NCBI RefSeq assembly: GCF_016714275.1
Contig: NZ_JADJNP010000005.1
Location: 1-55,068, forward strand
DNA from: Tessaracoccus sp.
GTDB lineage: Bacteria; Actinomycetota; Actinomycetes; Propionibacteriales; Propionibacteriaceae
Length of the DNA: 55,068 bases
Reading direction: 5' to 3'
Part shown: piece by piece, positions 31,082 through 40,362 of the stretch
Layout of the letters: each line of letters opens with the position of its first letter
Position numbering within the stretch: the first letter of the stretch is position 1
The notes under the pieces: generated by a model
The model's database searches: none
What the model was told of the DNA's origin: nothing
The model's input: the letters and a program-made list of their open reading frames with translations, nothing else
Program-made: the position numbers and the translations under genes

Positions 31082-31120
31082 GCTCCCCACTGAAGCGACC
31101 AAGAAAGTGAAGACTCGACG

Positions 31121-31588
31121 ATGAGCAACACCCTCCACCGGCCCGGCCTCTCAGTCAAGCAGCGCAAGGCCGAGGTGGCCGAGCTGCTCGAGATCGTCAA
31201 GGTAGGCGCCGATCGCGCTCGCTCCTATCCGCACGAGCTGTCTGGCGGCATGCGCCAGCGGGTGATGATCGCCATGGCCCTCGCGCTGCGGCCCCAGTTG
31301 ATGATCATGGATGAGCCCACCACGGCGCTCGACGTTCTCGTCCAGCGCGAGATCCTCCGTCAGATCTCAGCGCTTCGGCACGAGTTCGGCTTCACCGTCG
31401 TCTTCATCACCCACGATCTTCCCCTCCTCTTGGAGATCTCCGATCGGATCGCCGTCATGCGCGAGGGCAGGATCGTCGAGTTGGCCGCAGGCGAGCAGAT
31501 CTGGAGGAGCCCTCAGGACGAGTACACCAAGAAGCTCCTCGCGTCGTTCCCCCGCCTCACCGGCGAGAAGGGAGTTGTTTCACGATGA
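31121..31588 (+). pseudogene. ABC transporter ATP-binding protein (DppD/OppD type), N-terminal half missing
   Basis: 155 residues against the usual 260-330. It has the signature YPHELSGGMRQRVMIAMALA, Walker B LMIMDEPTTALD and the switch FVFITHDLPLL-like stretch VVFITHDLPLLLEISDRIAV, and ends DEYTKKLLASFPRL. The Walker A/P-loop, Q-loop and first 110 or so residues are absent: the short MSNTLHRPG joins directly to LSVKQRKAEVAELLEIVKVG, which normally lies just before the signature. A normal-looking start context remains, so an in-frame deletion of about 400 bases, real or from assembly, is likely. Downstream ATPase overlaps by four bases. Confidence 0.85.
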
Positions 31589-32394
31589 CAACCCTCGAAT
31601 TCACGCACGTCACAAAGGCGTACAACGTGCGCGGCGCGGGCCAGATCAAGGCCCTCGACGACGTCAGCTTCGTCCTCGAATCGCACCAGACCATCGGGCT
31701 GGTGGGGCAGTCGGGATCCGGCAAGTCCACGATCGCCAAGATCCTCACGGGCCTCGAGGTCCCCACGCGGGGAGAGGTGCTGCTCGACGGCGCGCCCATC
31801 CCGCGGCGGGGCAAGGGGCTGCGTAAGTATCGCCAGCAGTTGCGCATGGTCTTCCAGGACCCGTTCGCCTCGCTGAATCCTTACCACACCATCCGGCACC
31901 ACCTCGCGCGGCCGCTGCTGCTCGACAACGTGGTGCCGAAGGACGAGATCGAGAAGGAGGTGCGCAGGCTCCTCACGCGTGTGCGGCTCGAGGCGGACTC
32001 CGTGATCGACCGTCGCCCGCACGAGCTCTCCGGCGGTCAGCGTCAGCGCGTGGCCATCGCCCGCGCTCTCGCCTCCCGTCCCACCCTCCTGGTGGCCGAT
32101 GAGCCCGTCTCCATGCTCGACGTCTCCATCCGGCTCGGCGTGCTCAACCTCCTTGCCGATCTGCAAAGGGAGGAGGGGCTCGGCGTCCTCTACATCACAC
32201 ACGACCTCGCGACGGCGAGGCACTTCAGTGACGAGATCATCGTCCTCAACCAGGGGCGCATCGTCGAGCACGGCCCCGCCGACGACGTCATCCTCAAGCC
32301 GCAGGATCCCTACACCAAGAGCCTGCGGAACGCGTCCCCCGACCCTGAAAAGCATTTCGCTCAGGCGACGAGCATCCTGGGAGGTGCCCAATGA
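31585..32394 (+). CDS. ABC transporter ATP-binding protein (DppF/OppF type)
   Basis: Second ATPase of the family-5 importer, 269 residues and complete. Walker A GLVGQSGSGKSTIAKIL, Q-loop MVFQDPFASLNP, signature PHELSGGQRQRVAIARALAS, Walker B LLVADEPVSMLD and switch YITHDLATARHF are all visible. ATG overlaps the previous stop, and its own stop overlaps the permease start, both as ATGA. If the first ATPase is truly broken, this subunit would have to pair with itself or another protein. Confidence 0.94.
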   Translation: MTTLEFTHVTKAYNVRGAGQIKALDDVSFVLESHQTIGLVGQSGSGKSTIAKILTGLEVPTRGEVLLDGAPIPRRGKGLRKYRQQLRMVFQDPFASLNPYHTIRHHLARPLLLDNVVPKDEIEKEVRRLLTRVRLEADSVIDRRPHELSGGQRQRVAIARALASRPTLLVADEPVSMLDVSIRLGVLNLLADLQREEGLGVLYITHDLATARHFSDEIIVLNQGRIVEHGPADDVILKPQDPYTKSLRNASPDPEKHFAQATSILGGAQ

Positions 32395-33473
32395 GCCCCA
32401 CCGAACCCGTCGTCGTCGAGACCGCCGACGTCGATCCCCTCGAGGTCGGCACTACAGCCACGAAGGCCGTCAAGACGCGCGCACGCATCCCGTGGCGCTT
32501 CCTCGGCAAGCGCGCCGTCTTCTATCTCTTCACGTTCTGGGCCGCGCTCACCATCAACTTCTTCATCCCCCGGATGATGAAGGGCGACGCCGTGAGCCAG
32601 TACCTCGCCCGCAACCAGAACATCAGCGCAGAGGCCGCCGACGCGCTCCGCGCGCTGCTCGGACTTGACGCCAACAAGTCGTTGTGGCAGCAGTACGTCG
32701 ATTACTGGGCGCACCTGGCGCGGGGAGACCTCGGAGTCGCGCTGACGCACGGCCTCCAGCCGGTCTCCCAGGTGATCGCCAGCGCTCTGCCGTGGACCAT
32801 CGGCATCGTGGGCATCGCGACCGTCATCGCGTTCGCCCTCGGCACGATCGGCGGAGCTGTCATCGGATGGAAGCGTGGCAGCAGGCTGGACATGCTGATC
32901 CCGCTCACCACCTTCCTCAACACGATCCCGTACTTCTGGCTCGGCCTCTTCGCGATCTCCATCTTCTCCGTGAACCTGAAGTGGTTCCCGATCGGCAAGG
33001 CCTTCGGCCCCGGCATGTCGCCCGAGTGGTCGTGGGAGTTCATCTCCCAGGTCATCCACCACGGCACCCTGCCCGCGCTGACCATCGTCATCGCTTCGTT
33101 GGGCGGCTGGATGCTCGGCATGCGCAACATGATGCTGACCGTGCTCGACGAGGACTACATCACCGTCGCGCAGGCCAAGGGCATGCCGAACCGCAAGGTG
33201 CTGTGGAACTACGCCTCGCGCAACGCCGTGCTGCCGCAGATCCAGAGCTTCGCGCTGTCGCTCGGCTTCATCGTCGGCGGCACGGTCGTCATGGAGATGG
33301 TGTTCAGCTACCCGGGCGTCGGGAAGATGCTGCTCGATGCCACCAACGCGAAGGACTACGCGCTGATGCAGGGCGTGTTCCTCGTCATCACCTTGTCCGT
33401 CCTGATCGCGAACATCATCGCTGACATCGCGTACGCGTTCCTCGATCCCCGCACGCGCCAAACGGAGGCCTGA
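32391..33473 (+). CDS. ABC transporter permease (DppB type)
   Basis: Membrane subunit of 360 residues. An N-terminal polar extension precedes helix 1 (AVFYLFTFWAALTINFFIPR, with the family RxxxxxL..F hint MMKGD). The binding-protein-dependent transport loop reads YITVAQAKGMPNRKVLWNYA followed by SRNAVLPQI, the DppB-type EAA motif. The end has VFSYPGVGKMLLDATNAKDY, typical of the family. Translationally coupled to the ATPase upstream and three bases before the next permease. Confidence 0.94.
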   Translation: MSPTEPVVVETADVDPLEVGTTATKAVKTRARIPWRFLGKRAVFYLFTFWAALTINFFIPRMMKGDAVSQYLARNQNISAEAADALRALLGLDANKSLWQQYVDYWAHLARGDLGVALTHGLQPVSQVIASALPWTIGIVGIATVIAFALGTIGGAVIGWKRGSRLDMLIPLTTFLNTIPYFWLGLFAISIFSVNLKWFPIGKAFGPGMSPEWSWEFISQVIHHGTLPALTIVIASLGGWMLGMRNMMLTVLDEDYITVAQAKGMPNRKVLWNYASRNAVLPQIQSFALSLGFIVGGTVVMEMVFSYPGVGKMLLDATNAKDYALMQGVFLVITLSVLIANIIADIAYAFLDPRTRQTEA

Positions 33474-33476
33474 GCC

Positions 33477-34466
33477 ATGACTACACCAACGACAGTCGAC
33501 GAGCAGACGGCCCCGGCGCCCGCCGCGAAGGGGAGCAAGCTCGGCTCCGCTTTCGCGATGTTCCGAAACGGCAAGTCCATCGCGGGGCTCACGATCCTCG
33601 GCTTCTTCATCCTCATCGCCATCTTCGCCCCTGTCCTCGCACCGTCGTCGCCGACCCAGATCGACCCGATGGCGCGCCTCCAGCCGCCGTCGGCGGAGCA
33701 CTGGCTCGGCACGACCCACCTGGGCGAGGACGTCTTCAGCCAGATCATCTGGGGCACCCAGGGCGTGATGTACGTGGGCATCCTCGCGACGGTGATCGCG
33801 ATCTCGATCGCCATCACCGTCGGGGTTGTGGCCGGGTACACGACCGGTTGGAAGAGCGAGTCGCTCTCCGCGCTGGCCAACGTGTTCCTGGTGATCCCGG
33901 GCCTCCCGCTGATCATCGTGGTGGCCTCGCTGTTCGACGACCCGCCGCTGTGGGTCATCGCGCTGGTGCTCGGGCTCACCGGATGGGCGTGGGGTGCGCG
34001 CGTGCTGCGCGCGCAGACGATGTCGCTGCGTAACCGCGACTTCGTCCAGGCGGCCAAGGCGAACGGCGAGCCGCTGCACCGGATCATCGCCGTCGAGATG
34101 CTGCCGAACCTGCTGGGCTTGATCGCCGCGAGCATCGTGGGCACCATGACGGCGGCCGTGATCGGCCTGACCACGCTCTCCTTCATCGGTGTGATCCCGC
34201 CGAGCAACTACAACTGGGGCACGATCCTCAACTGGGCAACAGCCCAGGGCGCGTTCCAGCAGAACCAGTGGTGGTGGTACCTGCCGCCGGGGCTCTGCAT
34301 CGCCGCCATCGGCGTCGCGCTCTCTCTGCTCAACTTCGGCATCGACGAGTACGTGAACCCGCGCCTGCGGTCCGCGGGCGAGCGTGCGCGCGCGATGAAG
34401 AAGCGCGGCATGAACGTCAACGACACCGTGACCCAGGTCCGCAAGGTCGCAGGCGTCAACGACTGA
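33477..34466 (+). CDS. ABC transporter permease (DppC type)
   Basis: Second membrane subunit, 329 residues. Helix 1 is GLTILGFFILIAIFAPVLAP, followed by the family element EHWLGTTHLGEDVFSQIIWG. The EAA-like loop reads SLRNRDFVQAAKANGEPLHR followed by IIAVEMLPNL. The C-terminus ends with helix SLLNFGIDEYVNPRLRS, the usual DppC tail, and a 30-residue basic extension. With DppB-like partner it forms the pore of the importer. Confidence 0.94.
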   Translation: MTTPTTVDEQTAPAPAAKGSKLGSAFAMFRNGKSIAGLTILGFFILIAIFAPVLAPSSPTQIDPMARLQPPSAEHWLGTTHLGEDVFSQIIWGTQGVMYVGILATVIAISIAITVGVVAGYTTGWKSESLSALANVFLVIPGLPLIIVVASLFDDPPLWVIALVLGLTGWAWGARVLRAQTMSLRNRDFVQAAKANGEPLHRIIAVEMLPNLLGLIAASIVGTMTAAVIGLTTLSFIGVIPPSNYNWGTILNWATAQGAFQQNQWWWYLPPGLCIAAIGVALSLLNFGIDEYVNPRLRSAGERARAMKKRGMNVNDTVTQVRKVAGVND

Positions 34467-34482
34467 CCGCAGTCACCACCTC

Positions 34483-34530
34483 GGTTGCCCGGCGGCTACG
34501 CACCTCGGTCGCTGGGCAACCGTCTTTTAC
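34483..34530 (+). terminator. Terminator-like hairpin between permease and GH3 gene
   Basis: GGTTGCCC (34483-34490) pairs with GGGCAACC (34514-34521), then GTCTTTTACCC. The T run makes it a plausible weak terminator or attenuator before the GH3 gene. Confidence 0.55.
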
Positions 34531-34552
34531 CCACCCCTGAGAAGGAATCACC

Positions 34553-36784
34553 ATGCCCACTGAAGCCCCCTATCTCGACCCGTCGCTTTCCGTCTCCGAG
34601 CGCGTCTCGGACCTGCTGGGCCGCATGACCCTCGCCGAGAAGGTCGGCCAGATGATGCAGATCGACGCCCGCGGCGACCTTGAGACGTTCGTGCGTGAGC
34701 GCACCGTGGGCTCCATCCTTCACACCTCGCCCGACCGCATCCGCACGGCCTACGAGCTCACGCAGCAGACGCGTCTGCGCATCCCTCTCCTGATCGGCGA
34801 GGACTGCATCCACGGCCACTCCTTCTGGCCGGGGGCGACGATCTTTCCCACCCAGCTCGGGATGGCGGCGTCGTTCAACCCCGACCTGATGCGGCGGTTC
34901 GCCCGCGCCACCGCGACGGAGGTGGCCGCCACGGGGACCCATTGGACGTTCTCGCCCGTGCTCTGCATCGCGCGCGACCTGCGCTGGGGCCGCGTCAACG
35001 AGACGTTCGGCGAGGACCTCCATCTGATCGGGGAGCTGGCGACCGCCGTCGTGGAGGGCTATCAGGGTGACGGCCTCGACGATCCGACCGCGATCCTCGC
35101 CACGGCGAAGCACTTCGCGGGCTACTCGGAGACCCAGGGCGGCCGGGACGCCTCCGAGGCGGACATCTCCCATCGGAAGATGCGGTCGTGGTTCCTGCCT
35201 CCCTTCGAGCGGGTCGCCCGCGCGGGCTGCCGCACCTTCATGCTGGGCTACCAGACCACGGACGGCATCCCCGTCACCCTCAATGAATGGCTGCTCACCG
35301 ATGTGCTGCGCGGCGAATGGGGCTACACCGGCACGCTGATCACCGATTGGGACAACGTGGGACGCATGGTGTGGGAGCAGAAGATCCAGCCCGACATCGC
35401 GCACGCCGCAGCCGCGGCCACCAAGGCGGGCAACGACATGGTGATGACGACGCCGACCTTCTACGAGGGCGCGCAGCAGGCCGTGGCGGAGGGCCTCTTG
35501 GGGGAGGACGCCTTCGACCGCGCCGTCGCACGCATCCTCACGGTCAAGTTCGAGCTGGGGCTCTTCGAAGATCCTCGCCTGCCCTCGGAGGAGCGCATCG
35601 CGCAGGTGGTCGGCTCGCACCAGGACCTGAACCTGGAGGTGGCGCGCGAGTCGCTCGTGCTCCTCGAGAACGACGGTGTGCTGCCGCTGGCGGCGCCGCT
35701 GAACGTGGCGGTCGTCGGCCCCGTCGCCGACGACGTCGACTGCCTTCTCGGCGACTGGGCAGGCAGGTCCGGGCAGGCCGAGATGCCGGACGGTCAGCCG
35801 CGCGAGATGTCGACGACGCCGCTCGACGGCATCCGCGCCGTCGTGGCCGAGCGCGGGGGCCGGGTGACCTTCGCGCGCGGCGCGGAGATCGCCCACCTGC
35901 TCCCGAACCCGAAGGGCGCCACCTACCCCGACGGCCAGCCGCGGCTGCCGCTCGTCGCCTCGGCCCCCGTCGACAAGGCTCAGCTCGACGAGGCGGTCGC
36001 CGTCGCGGCGGAGGCGGACGTCGTCGTCGCCGTCGTGGGCGACAACATCTACCTGTGCGGCGAGGGTCGGTCGACGGCGACGCTGAACCTGATGGGTGGG
36101 CAGAACGCGCTGATCGACGCGCTCATCGCGACAGGCAAGCCGGTCGTGATCGTGCTGCTCGCCTCCAAGCCGCTGGTGCTGCCGCCGTCGGCCGAGCAGG
36201 CCGCCGCCGTCGTCTGGGCCGCGAACCCGGGCATGAAGGGCGGCCAGGCCCTGGCTGAGCTTCTCTTCGGCGACATTGAGCCGGTGGGCCGGCTCCCGAT
36301 CTCCTTCGCGCGGCACGCCGGCCAGCAGCCCACCTACTACATGCAGGTGCGTGGCCAGCACGGCGACCGCTACGCCGATCTCACCCAGGAGCCCGCCTGG
36401 GCCTTCGGCGAGGGCAAGTCCTACACCACCGTCACCTACAGCGATCTGAGCCTCGACTCCGCGGAACTCGGCGTCGACGACGAGGTGGTGGGCCGAGTGA
36501 CCATGACCAACACGGGAACGCGCCCCAGCCGCGAGACCGTGCAGGCCTACATCCGGGACGAGGTGACGAGCGTCAGCTGGGCGGATCGCGAGCTGAAGTC
36601 CTTCACGCAGACGTGGGTGCAGCCGGGGGAATCCATGGAAGTCGAGGTGCGGGTGCCGGTCGCGGACTGCTCGATCGTCGACGCGGCAGGCAACCGGGTG
36701 GTCGAGCCGGGCGACTTCACCTTGTTGGTTGGCCCGTCGTCCCGAGAGCCCGATCTGCTGGGAGCGCCGTTCACGGTTCAGTGA
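34553..36784 (+). CDS. Beta-glucosidase, glycoside hydrolase family 3
   Basis: Releases terminal beta-linked glucose (or xylose) from oligosaccharides; 743 residues, BglX length. The TIM barrel begins VSDLLGRMTLAEKVGQMMQI; ILATAKHFAGYSETQGGRDA carries the K-H substrate site and GTLITDWDNVGRM the nucleophile Asp. The second domain starts ARESLVLLENDGVLPLAAPL and the fibronectin-III domain lies after residue 620. There is no signal peptide, so it acts on imported sugars, fitting the family-5 importer upstream. RBS AGAAGGA lies a few bases before the ATG. TetR follows downstream. Confidence 0.95.
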   Translation: MPTEAPYLDPSLSVSERVSDLLGRMTLAEKVGQMMQIDARGDLETFVRERTVGSILHTSPDRIRTAYELTQQTRLRIPLLIGEDCIHGHSFWPGATIFPTQLGMAASFNPDLMRRFARATATEVAATGTHWTFSPVLCIARDLRWGRVNETFGEDLHLIGELATAVVEGYQGDGLDDPTAILATAKHFAGYSETQGGRDASEADISHRKMRSWFLPPFERVARAGCRTFMLGYQTTDGIPVTLNEWLLTDVLRGEWGYTGTLITDWDNVGRMVWEQKIQPDIAHAAAAATKAGNDMVMTTPTFYEGAQQAVAEGLLGEDAFDRAVARILTVKFELGLFEDPRLPSEERIAQVVGSHQDLNLEVARESLVLLENDGVLPLAAPLNVAVVGPVADDVDCLLGDWAGRSGQAEMPDGQPREMSTTPLDGIRAVVAERGGRVTFARGAEIAHLLPNPKGATYPDGQPRLPLVASAPVDKAQLDEAVAVAAEADVVVAVVGDNIYLCGEGRSTATLNLMGGQNALIDALIATGKPVVIVLLASKPLVLPPSAEQAAAVVWAANPGMKGGQALAELLFGDIEPVGRLPISFARHAGQQPTYYMQVRGQHGDRYADLTQEPAWAFGEGKSYTTVTYSDLSLDSAELGVDDEVVGRVTMTNTGTRPSRETVQAYIRDEVTSVSWADRELKSFTQTWVQPGESMEVEVRVPVADCSIVDAAGNRVVEPGDFTLLVGPSSREPDLLGAPFTVQ

Positions 36785-36817
36785 GATACGCACCCGCGAC
36801 GCCCCGGCTCCCTGCCC

Positions 36818-36831
36818 AGTCTCCTGAGACT
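36818..36831. promoter_or_regulatory. Palindrome upstream of the TetR gene
   Basis: AGTCTC-CT-GAGACT, followed by TAGTAT, a possible -10 element. Autoregulation by the TetR protein is plausible. Confidence 0.45.
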
Positions 36832-36905
36832 AGTATGAGGCGCTACGCATGACGCGCCCGGGCCAAGGACCCCGGCGCACACCCGAGAACAGTGAGGGGT
36901 CGGTG

Positions 36906-37688
36906 ATGTCGAAATCTGCCAGGCGGCCCCGTACCGGCCCGAAGAGCCGGCCGGAGACCATCCGGAAACGCAAGGAGATCCTGGAGGCGGCCGCTGAGGT
37001 GTTCGGCTCGAAGGGGTACGAGAAAGCGACCCTGCAGGAGATCGCCGACCAGGTCGGGTTGACGCACGCGGGTGTGCTCCACCACTTCGGAAGCAAACGG
37101 AACCTCCTGATCGAGACCGTTCGCTACCGCGACTTCGCCGATCTCGCCATGCTGGGTCGCAAGCAGATTCCCATGGGGCGGGCGCAGTTCGATCACCTGA
37201 TCGCCACGGCGTTTCGCAACAGCGAGCGCCCGGGCATCGTGCAGGCGTTCGAAGTGCTCTCCGCGGAGGCGCTGACCGACGACAGCCCGGTCCTCGGATA
37301 CTTCCTGAAGCGCTACCGCACCCTGCAGAAGGAGATCTCGACCAACTTCCGAAAGCTCTGCGCGGCCGAGGGCATCGTCGAGCCGGCGACGATCGATCAG
37401 GCGACGGCGTCCATCCTCGCCGTGATGGACGGGCTTCAGTACCAGTGGCTCATCGATCCCGACGACATGAATCTCGGGGAGACCACGGCGTTCGCGATCC
37501 GCACGATCGTCGACGCCGTCCTCGGTCCGGAGAAGCCGCGCGCCAAGGGAGCGGGCGCGACGGCGGCGCCGGCGCGCAAGGCGCGGGTGCGGTCAGCGCC
37601 CCAGCAGTTCGTCGGTGACGCGTTGCCCGGTCTGTACGGGCCGGATCCAGCTGCTGACGACAAACCCCTGCCGCACGGCCTCGGCTAG
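36906..37688 (+). CDS. TetR-family transcriptional regulator
   Basis: DNA-binding regulator of about 260 residues from ATG 36906 (a GTG at 36903 and an open frame to 36849 also exist). The helix-turn-helix region reads ILEAAAEVFGSKGYEKATLQ, then EIADQVGLTHAGVLHHFGSK. The ligand-binding half follows. The last 40 residues, rich in Ala and Arg (RAKGAGATAAPARKARVRSA), lie beyond the usual TetR fold and overlap the lipocalin gene on the other strand by 96 bases. Control of the adjacent beta-glucoside operon is inferred from position. Confidence 0.9.
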   Translation: MSKSARRPRTGPKSRPETIRKRKEILEAAAEVFGSKGYEKATLQEIADQVGLTHAGVLHHFGSKRNLLIETVRYRDFADLAMLGRKQIPMGRAQFDHLIATAFRNSERPGIVQAFEVLSAEALTDDSPVLGYFLKRYRTLQKEISTNFRKLCAAEGIVEPATIDQATASILAVMDGLQYQWLIDPDDMNLGETTAFAIRTIVDAVLGPEKPRAKGAGATAAPARKARVRSAPQQFVGDALPGLYGPDPAADDKPLPHGLG

Positions 37689-38117
37689 ATACCGGGTCTC
37701 CGTCGCGGCATCGACGCGTGTCTCGCGGGCGAGGAGCCAGAGGTGCTTCCTGTCCGGCGTGCCGATGAGGGCGTGGCGGTAGTCGTCGTCGATCTTGAGG
37801 ACCCAATAGTTGGCCTTGGTCCCGGGGATCCAGCGGAGCCCCGCGGGTAGGAAGGTGACCTGTAGCTGGGCGGGATGGTCGTCGTCGGCGATGGCCTGGC
37901 CGACGGCCTGGGTCGGCTTGCCTTCGCCGTCGATGCAGCGGTTGTCGACGCGGACGGTGCCGTCGTCGTTCAGCGTGTAGGTGGCGGTGACGTCGCGGGC
38001 GTCCTCGTCCTCGAACCGCAGGGGAAGGCGGCCGATCTCGAACCAGAGCCCGAGGTAGCGCTGAAGGTCGAGGTGGGAGACGGAGGTGACCTCCGTTGTG
38101 GGCTGCGGGCCGAGCAT
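37593..38117 (-). CDS. Lipocalin family protein (Blc-like)
   Basis: Small ligand-binding barrel of 174 residues. The lipocalin signature is LDLQRYLGLWFEIGRLPLRF (GxW), then ATYTLNDDGTVRVDNRCIDG, LQVTFLPAGLRWIPGTKANY, YWVLKIDDDYRHALIGTPDR and KHLWLLARE, the normal strand order of bacterial Blc. No lipoprotein signal is seen, so unlike E. coli Blc it is probably cytoplasmic. Convergent with the TetR gene with a 96-base overlap and divergent from the siderophore importer. Confidence 0.92.
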   Translation of the reverse strand: MLGPQPTTEVTSVSHLDLQRYLGLWFEIGRLPLRFEDEDARDVTATYTLNDDGTVRVDNRCIDGEGKPTQAVGQAIADDDHPAQLQVTFLPAGLRWIPGTKANYWVLKIDDDYRHALIGTPDRKHLWLLARETRVDAATETRYLAEAVRQGFVVSSWIRPVQTGQRVTDELLGR

Positions 38118-38175
38118 GTCATCCCTTTCGTTCGTTTGCTGCCACGGTACGTCACCGATTCACATCGCAATCTGT

Positions 38176-38194
38176 TTAGGTTAGGCTCGCCTTG
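38176..38194. promoter_or_regulatory. DtxR/IdeR iron box
   Basis: TTAGGTTAGGCTCGCCTTG matches the DtxR consensus half-site TTAGGTTAG perfectly, with a weaker second half; 15 of 19 positions agree by my count. It lies 48 bases before the first siderophore-import gene, where iron-dependent repression would act. Confidence 0.85.
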
Positions 38195-38242
38195 CTTAAG
38201 TACTGGGGGTGGAAGCGCTCCCTTCGGAGACCCTGGAGCTGC

Positions 38243-39289
38243 ATGACCATCGCCTCGCCGACCGACGCTTCGGTCGCCGCCCCGCCGGTGACCGCGATGC
38301 TGCGGCGTCGCGTGGCCGTTGCGGCGATCGGGGTGGGACTGCTCGCGCTGCTTGCCCTTGCCAGCCTCTTCGTGGGCTCCGGCGGGTTCACGCCGGACCA
38401 GGTGTGGCGGGCGCTGCAGGCCGATGACGGCTCCACCACCGCGCTGCTGATCCGCGAGTTCCGGGTGCCGCGCACGCTGATCGCGATCACGGTAGGCGCC
38501 GCTCTCGGGCTCGCCGGATCTGTCATTCAGGCCATCACGCGCAACCCGCTGGCCGACCCGGGCATTCTCGGCGTCAACGCCGGCGCCTACACCGCCGTCG
38601 TCATCGCCGCGGCGTTCCTCGGGTCATCGCTGTCGGCCAGCCACGTGATCTTCGCGCTCGTCGGCGCGCTGCTCGCCTCGCTCATCGTCTACGGCATCGG
38701 CACAACAGGCCAGGCCGGCGGCACCCCCACGAAGCTGGTGCTCACGGGCACCGCGCTGGGCGCCGTGCTTTCGGGCGTCAGCTACGCGGTGACGCTGACC
38801 ATGCCGGAGGTGTTCGACAAGATCAGGTTCTGGAGCGCGGGCTCGCTGCAGAACCGCCAGTTCGACACGCTCTGGGCGACGCTGCCTTTCATCGCGGCCG
38901 GCACCCTCATCGCGCTGTGCCTTCCCCGCGCGCTCAACGCCCTGGCGCTCGGCGACGACGCCGCCGTCGCCCTGGGCTCGCGGCCGGGCGTGACGAAGTT
39001 CGCCGGCGTGGTGGCGGTCACGCTCCTCTGCGGTGCCGCGACGGCGGCCGCGGGGCCCATCGCCTTCGTCGGGTTGATGGTTCCGCACGCGCTGCGGTCG
39101 GTCGTCGGTCCGGATCAGCGGTGGATCATCCCGCTCAGCCTCCTCGCGGCGCCGATCCTCCTGCTCACCGCGGACATCGTCGGCCGCCTCGTCGTGTCGA
39201 GCGAGCTGCCTGCGGGTGTCGTCACCGCGTTCCTCGGCGCGCCGGTGCTGATCGCGCTCACGCGAAGGAAGGGGGCGAGGGGCCTGTGA
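38243..39289 (+). CDS. Iron-siderophore ABC transporter permease (FecCD family)
   Basis: Membrane subunit for ferric-siderophore uptake, 348 residues from ATG 38243 (MTIASPTDAS); an ATG at 38192 falls in the iron box region and is unlikely. Helix 1 is VAAIGVGLLALLALASLFVG. Family motifs are REFRVPRTLIAITVGAALGL followed by AGSVIQAITRNPLADPGILG, and GPIAFVGLMVPHALR with the conserved PH. Ten helices are expected. First gene of a four-gene operon; the stop overlaps the next GTG by four bases. Confidence 0.95.
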   Translation: MTIASPTDASVAAPPVTAMLRRRVAVAAIGVGLLALLALASLFVGSGGFTPDQVWRALQADDGSTTALLIREFRVPRTLIAITVGAALGLAGSVIQAITRNPLADPGILGVNAGAYTAVVIAAAFLGSSLSASHVIFALVGALLASLIVYGIGTTGQAGGTPTKLVLTGTALGAVLSGVSYAVTLTMPEVFDKIRFWSAGSLQNRQFDTLWATLPFIAAGTLIALCLPRALNALALGDDAAVALGSRPGVTKFAGVVAVTLLCGAATAAAGPIAFVGLMVPHALRSVVGPDQRWIIPLSLLAAPILLLTADIVGRLVVSSELPAGVVTAFLGAPVLIALTRRKGARGL

Positions 39290-40362
39290 GGACGAAGACC
39301 ATGGGCGATCGCGGGCCTGGACTCGCCTGGCCGGGCGCGATCCTGCCCCTGCGCTCCGGGCGGTTCAGCACGCGCGTCGAGCTGCGCTCCGTCGTGGTGA
39401 CCGCTCTCGTGATCGTCGCGGCCCTCGGGTGCGCCGTGTGGTCGTTGACCATCGGCAGCGCGGGGCTTGGCGTCGCCGACCTCGTCGAAGCGCTGCGCGG
39501 GACGGCCAGCGCGAACACCACACGCACCCTGCTCGAATGGCGCATGCCGCGCACCGTGTTCGCGCTGCTCGGCGGGGCCGCGCTCGGCGCGGGCGGCGCC
39601 GTGTTCCAGTCGATCACGCGCAACCCGCTCGGCAGCCCCGACATCATCGGCTTCTCCACGGGCGCATACACCGGTGCGCTGCTCGTGATGCTGTTCGGCG
39701 CCAGCGGCTCGCTCGCCACCTCGCTGGGCGCGCTCGCGGGCGGCGTGCTGACCGGCGTCGTCGTCTACCTTTTCGCCTACCAGCGCGGCGTCACAGGCAT
39801 GCGGATCATCGTCGTCGGCATCGGCGTCAGCCTTTTCCTCGGCGCGTTCAACACGTGGCTGCTGACCACCATGCGGGTCGAGAGCGCGATCGCGGCCGCG
39901 AGCTGGGGTTCCGGGTCGCTGCTGGACATCGCCTGGTCCCACACCATCCCCGTCATCATCGCCGTCGTCATCGCGGTGCCGGCCCTCATGCTGGGTGAGA
40001 CCGACATGCGGATGATGGAGATGGGCGACGACATCGGCCGCGGGCTCGGCGTCAGCACCGACGGCGTGCGCGTGCGCATGCTGCTCATCGCCGTCGCGCT
40101 CGTCGCCGTCGTCACCGCCTCGGCCGGGCCCATCGCGTTCGTGGCTCTCGCCGCCCCGCAGCTCGCGATGCGGCTGGGCGGCACCCCGGGCGTGCGGATC
40201 CTCCCCGCGGCGGCGCTCGGCGGTCTGCTGCTGCTCGCCAGCGACATGGTGGCGCGCACCGTCCTCGCCCCCACGCAACTGCCCGTCGGCGTCGTGACGC
40301 TCTGCGTCGGCGGCGCCTATCTGGTGTGGCTGCTCGCCTCGCAAGGAAAGAAGAATCGATGA
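39286..40362 (+). CDS. Iron-siderophore ABC transporter permease (FecCD family)
   Basis: Second membrane subunit, 358 residues from GTG 39286 overlapping the previous TGA (GTGA). It has LEWRMPRTVFALLGGAALGA, VFQSITRNPLGSPDIIGFST and GPIAFVALAAPQLAMRLGGT, the family landmarks. An N-terminal extension of about 35 residues precedes the first helix VVVTALVIVAALGCAVWSLT. Forms a heterodimer with the first permease. Stop overlaps the ATPase start. Confidence 0.95.
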   Translation: MRTKTMGDRGPGLAWPGAILPLRSGRFSTRVELRSVVVTALVIVAALGCAVWSLTIGSAGLGVADLVEALRGTASANTTRTLLEWRMPRTVFALLGGAALGAGGAVFQSITRNPLGSPDIIGFSTGAYTGALLVMLFGASGSLATSLGALAGGVLTGVVVYLFAYQRGVTGMRIIVVGIGVSLFLGAFNTWLLTTMRVESAIAAASWGSGSLLDIAWSHTIPVIIAVVIAVPALMLGETDMRMMEMGDDIGRGLGVSTDGVRVRMLLIAVALVAVVTASAGPIAFVALAAPQLAMRLGGTPGVRILPAAALGGLLLLASDMVARTVLAPTQLPVGVVTLCVGGAYLVWLLASQGKKNR

